A DNA stretch of 37,645 nucleotides from Candidatus Allofournierella excrementigallinarum (GCA_019119025.1 DWXV01000033.1:1-37645), one strand, 5' to 3'. Positions 29,922 through 36,183 are shown, counted from the first letter of the stretch. Translations and numbers: made by a program. The notes: generated by a model not told the origin, from the sequence alone.

Positions 29922-30476
29922 TCAAATCTCCATGATCTCCTTGTTTTTCTCTTCGCAGGCTTTGTCGACCAGTTTAACATACTTGTCGGTGATCTTCTGC
30001 ATCTCCTCCTCGAGATTCTTCTGATCGTCCTCGGTGATCTCACTGTTCTTTTTCTGCGCCTTGAGTTTGTCCATCGCGTCGCGGCGGACGTTGCGCACAG
30101 CGACCTTGGTCTCCTCACCCAGCTTCTGCACGTCCTTGGTCAGCTGGCGGCGGCGCTCCTCGGTGGGCGCCGGGAACACAAGTCGGATGACGCGGCCGTC
30201 GTCGGTGGGGTTGATGCCGATATCGCTCACCAGCAGCGCATGCTCGATGGCGTGGATCAGCGAGGGATCCCAGGGAGTGATGGTGAGGATGCGGGCTTCG
30301 GCCACCGCCACAGCCGCCATCTGATTGATGGGCGTGGGGCTGCCGTAATAGTCCACAGTGACCCGGTCTAGGATGGCAGGGTTGGCGCGGCCGGCGCGGA
30401 TGGCCACCAGTTCCTTGTCCAGATGGCGCAGGGCGCCGTCCATTTTGTCCTCGTAGGGTTTTGTAAATTCGCTCAT
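29922..30476 (-). CDS. frr: Ribosome recycling factor
   Basis: 184 aa, normal RRF length. Splits post-termination ribosomes with EF-G. The helical domain has HLDKELVAIRAGRANPAILD, followed by DYYGSPTPINQMA and ILTITPWDPSLI, and the long second helix region is Lys/Glu-rich (RRQLTKDVQKLGEETKVAVR). The ATG at 30476 has AAGGAG 8 nt upstream; a TTG two codons earlier is too close to that SD. Downstream of pyrH by 71 nt, the widespread pyrH-frr order; rpsB and tsf do not precede pyrH here. Confidence 0.97.
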   Translation of the reverse strand: MSEFTKPYEDKMDGALRHLDKELVAIRAGRANPAILDRVTVDYYGSPTPINQMAAVAVAEARILTITPWDPSLIHAIEHALLVSDIGINPTDDGRVIRLVFPAPTEERRRQLTKDVQKLGEETKVAVRNVRRDAMDKLKAQKKNSEITEDDQKNLEEEMQKITDKYVKLVDKACEEKNKEIMEI

Positions 30477-30547
30477 ATCCAAAGCTCCTTTTCTGTTTTC
30501 CAGCCGTCAGGCTCAAAGTTCGTTTTGCGGGGCGATATTTTGAAAGG

Positions 30548-31258
30548 TCACGCTTCCTGCACCAGGGTGCCGATGTCTTCCCCTTGCGCCGCGCGGGCGA
30601 TGTTGGCGGGGTTCGCCAAATCGAACACCAGGATGGGCAGGCCGTTCTCCCGGCAAAGGGTGGCGGCGGTGCCGTCCATTACGCCCAGCCGCTTTTCCAG
30701 CACCTCGCTGAATGTGAGGGTGGAATACTTTACAGCGTCGGGATGCTTTTTGGGGTCCTTGTCATACACGCCGTCCACCATGGTGGCCTTGAACATCACG
30801 TCGCAACCGGTCTCGATGGCGCGCAGGGCGCTGGAAGTGTCGGTGGAGAAGAAGGGACAGCCGGTGCCGCCTCCGAAGAGGACCACTTTTCCCTCTTCCA
30901 GGGCCTGCACGGCGGCGTCGAGGGTGAACACCTGCGCGACCTGGGGCATCACGAAGGAGGTCTGGACCACCGCGGGAACACCCATCTGCCGCAGCATATC
31001 CGCCACAGCCAGGCAGTTCATCACCGTGGCCAGCATGCCGATCTTGTCGGCGCAGGTGCGCTCCATCCTGCCGCTGGAGCGGCCGCGCCAGAAGTTGCCG
31101 CCGCCCACAACGACTCCGATCTGCACGCCCAGGTCGTGGGCCTGCTTGATGCCGCCGCAGACGGCGCGCATGGTCTCATCGTCGAACCCCGTGCCTCTGG
31201 CGCCGGCGAGAGCCTCGCCGCTCACCTTCAGCAGGATGCGTTTGTATTTGGTTTCCAC
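30548..31258 (-). CDS. pyrH: Uridylate kinase (UMP kinase)
   Basis: 236 aa from GTG at 31258. Phosphorylates UMP to UDP; amino-acid-kinase fold, hexameric in bacteria. Motifs: KYKRILLKVSGEALAGARG, GVVVGGGNFWRGRS, FGGGTGCPFFSTDTSSALRA and TMVDGVYDKDPKKHPDA. The GTG gives an N-terminus aligning with other PyrH proteins and has AGGCGG 9 nt upstream; a TTG at 31264 would add two residues. First gene of the pyrH-to-polC series, with its own promoter at 31323-31351. Confidence 0.97.
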   Translation of the reverse strand: METKYKRILLKVSGEALAGARGTGFDDETMRAVCGGIKQAHDLGVQIGVVVGGGNFWRGRSSGRMERTCADKIGMLATVMNCLAVADMLRQMGVPAVVQTSFVMPQVAQVFTLDAAVQALEEGKVVLFGGGTGCPFFSTDTSSALRAIETGCDVMFKATMVDGVYDKDPKKHPDAVKYSTLTFSEVLEKRLGVMDGTAATLCRENGLPILVFDLANPANIARAAQGEDIGTLVQEA

Positions 31259-31322
31259 GTTCAAACACCGCCTGTATCCCTACAGCCCGAAGGGCGGAAC
31301 TGTATTTATTATATTGCTTATA

Positions 31323-31351
31323 TTTTACAATAAAACCCTTTTCTTGTAAAC
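31323..31351 (-). promoter_or_regulatory. Sigma-A promoter for pyrH
   Basis: Minus-strand TTTACA (31346-31351; 5 of 6), 17-nt spacer, TAAAAT (31323-31328; 5 of 6). A second perfect TATAAT lies ~15 nt further downstream but without a fitting -35. The leader to pyrH is ~55-60 nt and contains a small hairpin (GCCC-TTC-GGGC). Confidence 0.7.
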
Positions 31352-31353
31352 AA

Positions 31354-31387
31354 TTAAAAAAGAAGGCCGCCTTTTGAAGGTCGGCCG
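31354..31387 (-). terminator. Intrinsic terminator upstream of the pyrH promoter
   Basis: On the minus strand GGCCG plus CCTT pairs with AAGG plus CGGCC around a short loop (31366-31387, one bulge), followed by TTCTTTTTTAATT. With the stronger hairpin at 31440-31476 it forms a double barrier between the accessory module and the pyrH operon. Confidence 0.7.
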
Positions 31388-31439
31388 CTGCATAGGAAAG
31401 CATTGAAAACGAGCCGGCTGAACGGCGGGCCGCGGCATA

Positions 31440-31476
31440 AAAGCGGGCAAGAAGCCTTTGGCCTCTTGCCCGCTTT
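31440..31476. terminator. Strong terminator after the TetR-associated membrane module
   Basis: A 13-bp perfect stem (31440-31452 with 31464-31476; AAAGCGGGCAAGA and its complement) continues into a second GCC/GGC pairing with a TTT loop. On the minus strand it ends in CGCTTTT. It lies 60 nt past the last gene of the module. Confidence 0.85.
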
Positions 31477-31535
31477 CTGCACCGCAAAACGCCAAAACGC
31501 TTTTTGTCCTTGCGGTGGTCATTGACAATATGAAA

Positions 31536-31736
31536 TTACCTTGATGCATTGTTTTCGCGCTTCAATCTTGCTTTTGCTTCTTCAACGCTTTCTCCGTCTT
31601 TCGTCAGATAGCGGTCAACAAATGCGTCTTCGATTTTAGTGTAGCCGCCGACGAGCGTATCTTCAATTTTTTTGTAGGCGCCAACCACCTTTCCTGCTAT
31701 TTTCTCATTTGCTTTTATAAGTTTTGATTTTGCCAT
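31536..31736 (-). CDS. Small protein with 11-residue repeats, function unknown
   Basis: 66 aa, no TM segment. Three tandem 11-residue units are visible: residues 16-26 (KVVGAYKKIED), 27-37 (TLVGGYTKIED) and 38-48 (AFVDRYLTKDG), with Val at 18/29/40 and Tyr at 21/32/43. Such spacing usually forms an amphipathic or right-handed coiled helix. The C-terminus is charged (VEEAKARLKREN). The ATG at 31736 overlaps the preceding gene by 22 nt; a longer reading from 31802 would lie wholly in that gene. It is the last gene of the TetR-divergent operon. I recall similar short proteins in Clostridia next to membrane proteins, but know no assigned function. Possible roles (membrane-surface binding, partner of the membrane proteins) are inference. 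Confidence 0.75.
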   Translation of the reverse strand: MAKSKLIKANEKIAGKVVGAYKKIEDTLVGGYTKIEDAFVDRYLTKDGESVEEAKARLKRENNASR

Positions 31737-32413
31737 ATTTCCTGTTCCTTTTTTCGTGATCTTACCATCATGAACAAGCCGAGCACCAGCACAAACACGC
31801 ACACAGCGGCTCCTGTCATCGCGTTCATCAAACGGACACGCCCGTTATCCATTGAGCCAAAGGAAACAAGCATAGAGCGCTGCAAGTTCAATATGGAAGC
31901 AGCTGCTTCCGCATAACCGATGCTTCGGATCGCTCTTAACAGCGGCGAGGGGTTTTTGCGCTGCTTCACGGCTTTCACGATCGCCATTGTGATTTTATAA
32001 AAGGTGTAGGTCGCGATCGTTATCATGATGATCTCGCCATGTTTTGCGGCGATGTTCTGCGACAGGCTGATATAATTGACCGCTGCGAGCACAGCCCCCA
32101 ATACGACCAACATCATGCCGGTAAATTTCACCACAAACAGTTCCGTATCATCAGGGGGGGATTTGTGATGGTCACGCCCGCACAACACCGCAGAAAACCG
32201 CATTGTGGCCAAAACCCCATAGAAAGCGCACATGGCGATAAACCAAAATGAACTGTTCAGAACGCCAAGTACGCAATGGTATACCGCATAAAGCAAATTG
32301 AACGCAAAGGCAACCGCAGCAGACAGAATGACACGGTAACGCTGGCTTGACACGATCTTTTTGCCCATTTTTGTTTTGGCGATCCATGATGCGGCTTTCT
32401 GTTTCGGCTTCAA
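31715..32413 (-). CDS. Multi-pass membrane protein of unknown function
   Basis: 232 aa. Five likely TM helices: about residues 28-50, 54-76, 92-115, 125-148 and 197-217, with a basic N-terminus (KPKQKAASWIAKTKMGKKI) and basic C-terminal tail. A cytosolic-looking stretch between TM4 and TM5 (residues 150-195) is amphipathic. I recognise no family motif. The start is TTG at 32413, overlapping the TGA of the upstream gene (TTGA), with only AAGG nearby, so translation is probably coupled. Its stop lies inside the next gene. Codon use and base composition are more AT-rich than the core genes to the left, suggesting separate ancestry. Confidence 0.7.
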   Translation of the reverse strand: MKPKQKAASWIAKTKMGKKIVSSQRYRVILSAAVAFAFNLLYAVYHCVLGVLNSSFWFIAMCAFYGVLATMRFSAVLCGRDHHKSPPDDTELFVVKFTGMMLVVLGAVLAAVNYISLSQNIAAKHGEIIMITIATYTFYKITMAIVKAVKQRKNPSPLLRAIRSIGYAEAAASILNLQRSMLVSFGSMDNGRVRLMNAMTGAAVCVFVLVLGLFMMVRSRKKEQEIWQNQNL

Positions 32414-32781
32414 TCCTTAATACCTTTTGTGAGAGGGATAAGGCAGAGTAAAACGGCAATTCCCACAAGGCCGATCACAACGCCCATGGCCAATTTGCCC
32501 CAGACCATGCTAAAACACATGCCTACGCCCAGCGTCAAAGCGCCAGCCACGCCGGCAATGGCAGCCAGCACTGTTCTTCCGTTCATGTGGGGCGGCTGCT
32601 TATGTTCCATTTTTCTCCATGCAATCAGCGTAACAAGCCCAAGGAACAAGCCAACAACGCCGAAAACTATGCCCTGCTTGAATGCGTTCCACTCCGGGAT
32701 GGTCGCCATGCACATGCCAAGTGCGAATAAGACAACGCTGACCGTTCCCAATACCATGGCAACAAAACTGCTTTTTTTCAT
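32410..32781 (-). CDS. Four-TM membrane protein with internal duplication
   Basis: 123 aa. ATG 32781 has GGAGGTG upstream, a near-perfect SD; an in-frame reading from 32979 would run through the divergent promoter region and into tetR. Four TM helices: about residues 5-26, 36-54, 72-90 and 95-115. The two halves resemble each other: LFALGMCM...GIVFGVVGL against LTLGVGMCF...GVVIGLVGI, each with a Gly-Met-Cys motif (22-24 and 87-89). The linker (residues 56-68) is basic and His-containing. I recall similar proteins in other Clostridia beside TetR-type regulators, without known function. First gene of the minus-strand unit divergent from tetR. Confidence 0.75.
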   Translation of the reverse strand: MKKSSFVAMVLGTVSVVLFALGMCMATIPEWNAFKQGIVFGVVGLFLGLVTLIAWRKMEHKQPPHMNGRTVLAAIAGVAGALTLGVGMCFSMVWGKLAMGVVIGLVGIAVLLCLIPLTKGIKD

Positions 32782-32813
32782 TGATACGCACCTCCAAAAC
32801 ATTAAAGCAACAG

Positions 32814-32842
32814 TTGTTGTTTCCTTGCAAATCAAGTATAAT
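32814..32842 (+). promoter_or_regulatory. Promoter of the tetR-type gene
   Basis: TTGTTG (32814-32819), 17-nt spacer and perfect TATAAT (32837-32842). The start near 32849 leaves a ~56-nt leader. The -35 is inside the left inverted repeat. Confidence 0.65.
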
Positions 32843-32863
32843 GAACTTGCATACGGAAAACAA
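32835..32863 (-). promoter_or_regulatory. Promoter of the divergent membrane-protein operon
   Basis: Minus-strand TTGTTT (32858-32863), 17-nt spacer and TATACT (32835-32840; 5 of 6). Its -10 overlaps the tetR -10 on the other strand, so the two polymerases compete. The transcript would start near 32828 and pass through the left inverted repeat. Confidence 0.6.
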
Positions 32864-32904
32864 TCATCAATCTTCCAACAACTGTTGAGATAAAGGGGCT
32901 TTTT

Positions 32905-33432
32905 ATGAATACGCCTAATAACAAACGGAAAAAAGAGTCTATGGAGCGCATCGAGAAAGTTTTTATCGAGCTGCTTCAAGCAAAAGAATTGAATGAGATC
33001 AGCGTGTCGGACATTTGCAAACGCGCCGGGCTGAACAGAACCACATTCTACGCAAACTATACGGATATTTATGGGTTGGCCGACGCGATACGGGATAAGC
33101 TGGAAAGCGAAGTATCCGATCTATATAAAGAGGAAGTCGCGCAGGGTTTCAACAGCAACGACTATTTGAAGCTGTTTCGGCATATCAAAGACAACCAGAT
33201 CTTCTATAAAACCTATTTCAAGCTGGGATATGATAACAACTACAAGATCTTCCATTATGACACTGCTCCTGCCCGCAGGCATTTTCAGAACAGATTCATT
33301 GAGTATCACATGGAATTTTTCAAAGCGGGCATTACCCGGATCATAAAGATCTGGTTAAAAGGCGGCTGCAAGGAAAGCCCCGAAGATATGTTTGAAATCA
33401 TCAAAAGCGAATACAGCGGGCGCATGGAATAA
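32905..33432 (+). CDS. TetR/AcrR-family transcriptional regulator
   Basis: 175 aa. The N-terminal helix-turn-helix is typical: residues ~12-60 include MERIEKVFIELLQAKELNEI, VSDICKRAGLNRTTFYANY and a following YGLADAI helix. The C-terminal domain is helical with many aromatic residues (FYKTYFKLGYDNNYKIF), likely the ligand-binding/dimer part; its effector is unknown. The ATG has AAAGGGG 6 nt upstream. It is divergent from the membrane-protein operon, across overlapping promoters flanked by perfect inverted repeats, the usual arrangement for an autorepressor that also controls its neighbours. It ends at a strong bidirectional terminator. Confidence 0.92.
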   Translation: MNTPNNKRKKESMERIEKVFIELLQAKELNEISVSDICKRAGLNRTTFYANYTDIYGLADAIRDKLESEVSDLYKEEVAQGFNSNDYLKLFRHIKDNQIFYKTYFKLGYDNNYKIFHYDTAPARRHFQNRFIEYHMEFFKAGITRIIKIWLKGGCKESPEDMFEIIKSEYSGRME

Positions 33433-33476
33433 AAAACAAAGCGTTGCAAGTCGAAAAACCTGCAACGCTTTGTTTT
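33433..33476. terminator. Bidirectional terminator, 16-bp stem
   Basis: AAAACAAAGCGTTGCA (33433-33448) pairs perfectly with 33461-33476, with a 12-nt loop. Plus strand: the stem ends in TTTT, ending tetR. Minus strand: the stem is followed by TTTTTTATT, ending the kinase-like operon. Confidence 0.9.
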
Positions 33477-33550
33477 GCGTAATTTCTTATTTATTGAGAA
33501 CGCAGTGGGGCGTGAAAGCAAAGAGCATTTTTGAAAAAGCCCCGTCCGTT

Positions 33551-34393
33551 TCAAAGGGAAAGGCAGCTTTGGGCCGTGCGCAGACGGTCCGCCTGGCGCG
33601 CGCGCACCGCAAGGCTGCGGGCGGCGCTGCGCAGGGCCGCAAGCCCTGTGGAATGGAGGGGGGCGGCGGGGATGTCCAGCCGCACGCTGGTGCCGGCGGG
33701 GCCGCTTTCCAGCGAAAAGCCCCAGCCCATGGCCAGCGAATACTCCCGCGCCAGATAGAGCCCCAGCCCCGCCCCGTGGCGCGCGCCGTCCTGCGCCGCA
33801 TCGGCAAGAAACGGCTCGAAGAGGTGCTCCATCAGTTCCGGGGGCAGGCCCGGGCCGGAGTCCTCCACCAAAAGGCGCATGCCCTCCCCTTCCAGCTGCA
33901 GGCTGACCCGCACCGGCTCCTGCGTATAGCGCAGGGCGTTCATCAAAAGATTCAGCAGCACCTTGTCCGCCCAAGCCTGGTCCGCCAGCACAAACTGCCC
34001 TTCGGCGCAGCCGCATTCCCAGCGTACCCGGTCGCCTCCCGGGCAGGATTCATTGACCAGGCTGACCATCTGCCCCCATTGCCAGGCCGGTTCCACCGGC
34101 TGGAGCCGGGGCGTGAGCCGGCCCTGGACCTGGCTGGTCAGATCGGCCAGGTTTTCGGCAATGTAGTTGAGATAACGCACGCAGACGTCCATATCCGCAA
34201 GGGCGGGCTCGATAAAGCGGGCACAGCTTTCCGGCAGGGCCCCGCGGGTCTGCAGTTCCACCGTCTCGCGGGCCAGCATGAGCCCCTGGGTCACCTGCTG
34301 GATCTCTCCGGCAAGGCCGCCGCAGAGAAGGTTCTTTCGCTTTTCTTCCTGCAAAAGGCGTTCTGATTCAAGTTTCGAGGGCATACGCATCAT
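33551..34393 (-). CDS. Histidine-kinase-like GHKL ATPase lacking a phospho-acceptor His
   Basis: 280 aa, soluble, no TM or sensor domain. The C-terminal HATPase_c domain has all boxes: N box LLNLLMNAL (N152), G1 VEDSGPGLP (177-184), F-like LFEPFL (191-196) and G2 GAGLGLYLARE (207-217). The helical region before it (residues ~10-90), where an H-box would lie, reads LLCGGLAGEIQQVTQGLML and holds no His. It therefore cannot autophosphorylate in the usual way at this site, though phosphate could come from another kinase or it may act as an ATP-driven partner. The start overlaps the Spo0A-like gene by 26 nt (ATGs at 34393, 34390 and 34384 are all possible), so the two are coupled. A basic, low-complexity tail follows the domain (residues 245-280). 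Confidence 0.8.
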   Translation of the reverse strand: MMRMPSKLESERLLQEEKRKNLLCGGLAGEIQQVTQGLMLARETVELQTRGALPESCARFIEPALADMDVCVRYLNYIAENLADLTSQVQGRLTPRLQPVEPAWQWGQMVSLVNESCPGGDRVRWECGCAEGQFVLADQAWADKVLLNLLMNALRYTQEPVRVSLQLEGEGMRLLVEDSGPGLPPELMEHLFEPFLADAAQDGARHGAGLGLYLAREYSLAMGWGFSLESGPAGTSVRLDIPAAPLHSTGLAALRSAARSLAVRARQADRLRTAQSCLSL

Positions 34394-35114
34394 CCCGGCT
34401 TTCCGATCTTTCCCGCACGAACGCGCTCACCAGGGCGGCGACCATCTGCTTGGGACTGGGCGTTTTTTCGAACACGCCCCTTCGGGTCAGCACCTTGCCC
34501 ATCCTGCGCAGGCCGCTCTCCACGCCCTGCGGGCTCACCCCATACATCTGCCCAAGCTCGATGTAAAGGGATTTCAGCGGCACAAACACGCCCGCGTTCA
34601 TCTCCAGCTGCATGGCGCTGGCGATGTACCAGAAGCTGACGTGCTCCATCGGCAGACCCAGCCCGCGGAGGAAATCCACGATGGCGGGGTGCACCCCCGG
34701 TATATGCGCGGGCACCGGCGATGAATACAGGTGCCGGATGCTCTCCAGCAGCATTTGCGCGGTATATGGCTTTATCATATAATAATCCGCGCCGTTTGAC
34801 AATATCTGCGGCCGAAGCTCCGGTGGCGGATAGGTCTCGGTACAGGTCAGGATGAGCCGCGTCTCAGGGTGCGGCCCCTCCAGTTCTGTATACTGCTTTA
34901 GAAATGAAAACAGGTCCGTGTCCGGCACAAAGCAGTCCGCAACGACCACCGCCGGGCCGGGTTCCCGCTGAAGATACCGCAGCAGCGCCGACGCACGCTG
35001 AAAACAAACAGGCGTTTGCCCCAGCTGCTCCAGGCCGGCCGCAAGCCTCCGCTGCAGCACCTGTGAAGGTTCCAGGATCAGTATCCTCTCCCATTTGCGC
35101 ATCGGTCCGCCCAA
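34368..35114 (-). CDS. Spo0A-like response regulator with altered acidic pocket
   Basis: 248 aa. Residues 1-130 form a receiver-like domain: ILILEPSQ replaces the usual acidic pair with E15-P16, D60 in VVVADCFVP is the likely phospho-site, T90/T92 and K115 (YYMIKPYT) fit the switch residues. Residues ~140-240 match the Spo0A C-terminal DNA-binding domain: FLRGLGLPMEHVSFWYIASA, then PLKSLYIELGQMYGVSPQGV and VESGLRRMGKVL, including the VE-x-x-LRR stretch of the recognition helix. This is not the canonical Spo0A, whose receiver is better conserved; it looks like a diverged paralogue. TTG 35114 has AAAGGTG 9 nt upstream; ATG 35102 is an alternative (MRKWERILILEP). Second of a three-gene operon, followed by a kinase-like gene. 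Confidence 0.82.
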   Translation of the reverse strand: MGGPMRKWERILILEPSQVLQRRLAAGLEQLGQTPVCFQRASALLRYLQREPGPAVVVADCFVPDTDLFSFLKQYTELEGPHPETRLILTCTETYPPPELRPQILSNGADYYMIKPYTAQMLLESIRHLYSSPVPAHIPGVHPAIVDFLRGLGLPMEHVSFWYIASAMQLEMNAGVFVPLKSLYIELGQMYGVSPQGVESGLRRMGKVLTRRGVFEKTPSPKQMVAALVSAFVRERSESRDDAYALET

Positions 35115-35140
35115 TGCAAGTCACACCTTTCCTCTTTGCC

Positions 35141-35419
35141 TCAGATCTGAACCAGCAGATCGTCCAGAACATCCCGCCAATGTTCCGCCGGCACCGCGTT
35201 CTCATAGAGATACTCCAGGATCCAGCGCGCCTTCTGCCTGCACAAGCCCGTTACCGTCCGGCTTTCCCGGGTGGCCTCCCGCGCCGAGACCACCGCGACT
35301 TCATATGTCGCCGTGCATTCGGGCGAAAACACCAGGGAATACCGGACCCGGTGGGCGCTTTGCAAACGCCCCAGCTGCGAGAAGGACCTGTTCCTTATGT
35401 ATCGCTCCCCGATCCTCAA
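35141..35419 (-). CDS. Small DUF6514-like protein
   Basis: 92 aa from TTG 35419, which has AGGGG 5 nt upstream; a longer in-frame reading (35581) would run through the promoter and into the insertion sequence. The pattern is a short beta-sheet region (VRYSLVFSPECTATYEVAVV) followed by an alpha-helical end (CRQKARWILEYLYENAVP, EHWRDVLDDLLVQI). I recognise it as resembling DUF6514, small Clostridia proteins of unknown function that end in a similar DVVEDFL-type helix. It is the first gene of the operon with the Spo0A-like regulator 26 nt downstream. A role in modulating that regulator is possible but unsupported by motif. Confidence 0.6.
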   Translation of the reverse strand: MRIGERYIRNRSFSQLGRLQSAHRVRYSLVFSPECTATYEVAVVSAREATRESRTVTGLCRQKARWILEYLYENAVPAEHWRDVLDDLLVQI

Positions 35420-35450
35420 TGCGTCCCCTGTCCTTTCTTCAATTTTATCA

Positions 35451-35479
35451 AATATAATGGTATCGAATCCGGCTGGGAA
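35451..35479 (-). promoter_or_regulatory. Candidate promoter for the DUF6514/Spo0A-like/kinase operon
   Basis: Minus-strand TTCCCA (35474-35479; 4 of 6), 17-nt spacer and TATATT (35451-35456; 5 of 6). The spacer contains TATCGAA on the plus strand (35461-35467), one mismatch from the Spo0A box TGTCGAA, which may be chance. Confidence 0.45.
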
Positions 35480-35554
35480 ATGCAATGGGAAAAATCCGTC
35501 GTTTTCCGTCGCACTTTTCCCGCTTGTTTTGGCTTTTCTGCGCACAATAAATAT

Positions 35555-35573
35555 CCCCCGGCGAAGCCGGGGG
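35555..35573. repeat. IS200 right-end hairpin
   Basis: CCCCCGGC (35555-35562), 3-nt loop GAA, GCCGGGGG (35566-35573). It is the expected subterminal hairpin recognised by TnpA in IS200-like right ends. On the plus strand TTTT follows, so it may also stop transcription entering the element. Confidence 0.75.
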
Positions 35574-35681
35574 TTTTGCACAGACGGGTGAAACCCTGGA
35601 TTACTAGCGCACGCGTCACGTCGCGTTGGTACGGTCTGCCAGCCGCGAAGGATTGTTACTTGCCGCCCGTAAACGGGCCGT

Positions 35682-36116
35682 TTAGAAGTTTCCCATTGTT
35701 AGCTGTTCGCCTGCCTGGTCTTCTTCTAACTGATGCCGGATGTATTCTGCTATCTTTTTATCGTTTTTCCCTGCTGTATCCACATAGTATCCTCTGCACC
35801 AGAACTCCCTATTGCGATACTTGAATTTCAGCTCCGGGAATTTCTCGTACAGCATCAGGCTGCTTTTTCCCTTCAGATGCCCCATAAAACTCGAGACCGA
35901 ATATTTCGGCGGTATCTCTACCAACATGTGGATATGATCGGGGCAGACATCTGCCTCTACGTTTTTCACCTTTTTCCAGTTGCACAGCGTTCTTAAAATC
36001 TCTCCGATTTCCCTACGCTTCTGTCCGTAGAACACTTTGCGCCGATATTTCGGCGCAAAGACTATGTGGTATTTGCAATTCCACCTTGTATGCGTTAAAC
36101 TATTTTCGTCGTTCAT
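35682..36116 (-). CDS. tnpA: IS200-type Y1 (HUH) transposase TnpA
   Basis: 144 aa, full length for this family. Single-strand DNA transposase that cuts near end hairpins, forming a 5'-phosphotyrosine link. The HUH motif is H61-I-H63 in CPDHIHMLVEI; the catalytic Tyr is Y125 in KKIAEYIRHQL, with Q129 as helper. N-terminal WNCKYHIVFAPKYRRKVFYG and REFWCRGYYVDT are family signatures. No frameshift or stop is seen, so the gene should be functional. The ATG at 36116 has GGGAGG 10-11 nt upstream, and that SD lies in one arm of an inverted repeat (36128-36183) that only read-through RNA would complete. Confidence 0.95.
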   Translation of the reverse strand: MNDENSLTHTRWNCKYHIVFAPKYRRKVFYGQKRREIGEILRTLCNWKKVKNVEADVCPDHIHMLVEIPPKYSVSSFMGHLKGKSSLMLYEKFPELKFKYRNREFWCRGYYVDTAGKNDKKIAEYIRHQLEEDQAGEQLTMGNF

Positions 36117-36127
36117 TTTTGAATGAC

Positions 36128-36183
36128 CTCCCTTTGCTTGTTTGTGCAGTTGGCAGACCGCACTCCTATTATAGCAAAGGGAG
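36128..36183 (-). promoter_or_regulatory. tnpA promoter and SD-masking inverted repeat
   Basis: On the minus strand an extended -10 (TGCTATAAT; TATAAT at 36168-36173) is preceded by CTCCCTTTGC (36174-36183), whose exact complement GCAAAGGGAG (36128-36137) contains most of the tnpA SD. RNA started at this promoter (near 36161) lacks the first arm; RNA entering from outside has both arms and would hide the SD. No good -35 is present. Confidence 0.6.

Larger units (their letters stand above)
32808..32887. repeat. Pair of 12-bp inverted repeats, likely TetR operator sites
   Basis: CAACAGTTGTTG (32808-32819) and its exact reverse complement CAACAACTGTTG (32876-32887), centres 68 bp apart. Each copy is itself partly palindromic (CAAC/GTTG). 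The first covers the -35 box of the tetR promoter; the second lies ~35 bp beyond the tetR -10 and just upstream of the -35 of the divergent operon. No T-tract follows, so a terminator is unlikely. Confidence 0.7.

Noticed and set aside
31325-31549. A 74-codon minus-strand frame upstream of pyrH
   Set aside because: It overlaps two strong terminators and the pyrH promoter and has no SD or family resemblance.
32808-32887. The 12-bp inverted repeats read as one large hairpin terminator
   Set aside because: The arms are 56 bp apart, no T-tract follows, and two promoters lie between them; operator sites fit better.
33392-34366. A 324-codon plus-strand frame downstream of tetR
   Set aside because: It begins inside tetR, crosses the bidirectional terminator and is antisense to the kinase-like gene, which has clear ATP-binding boxes.
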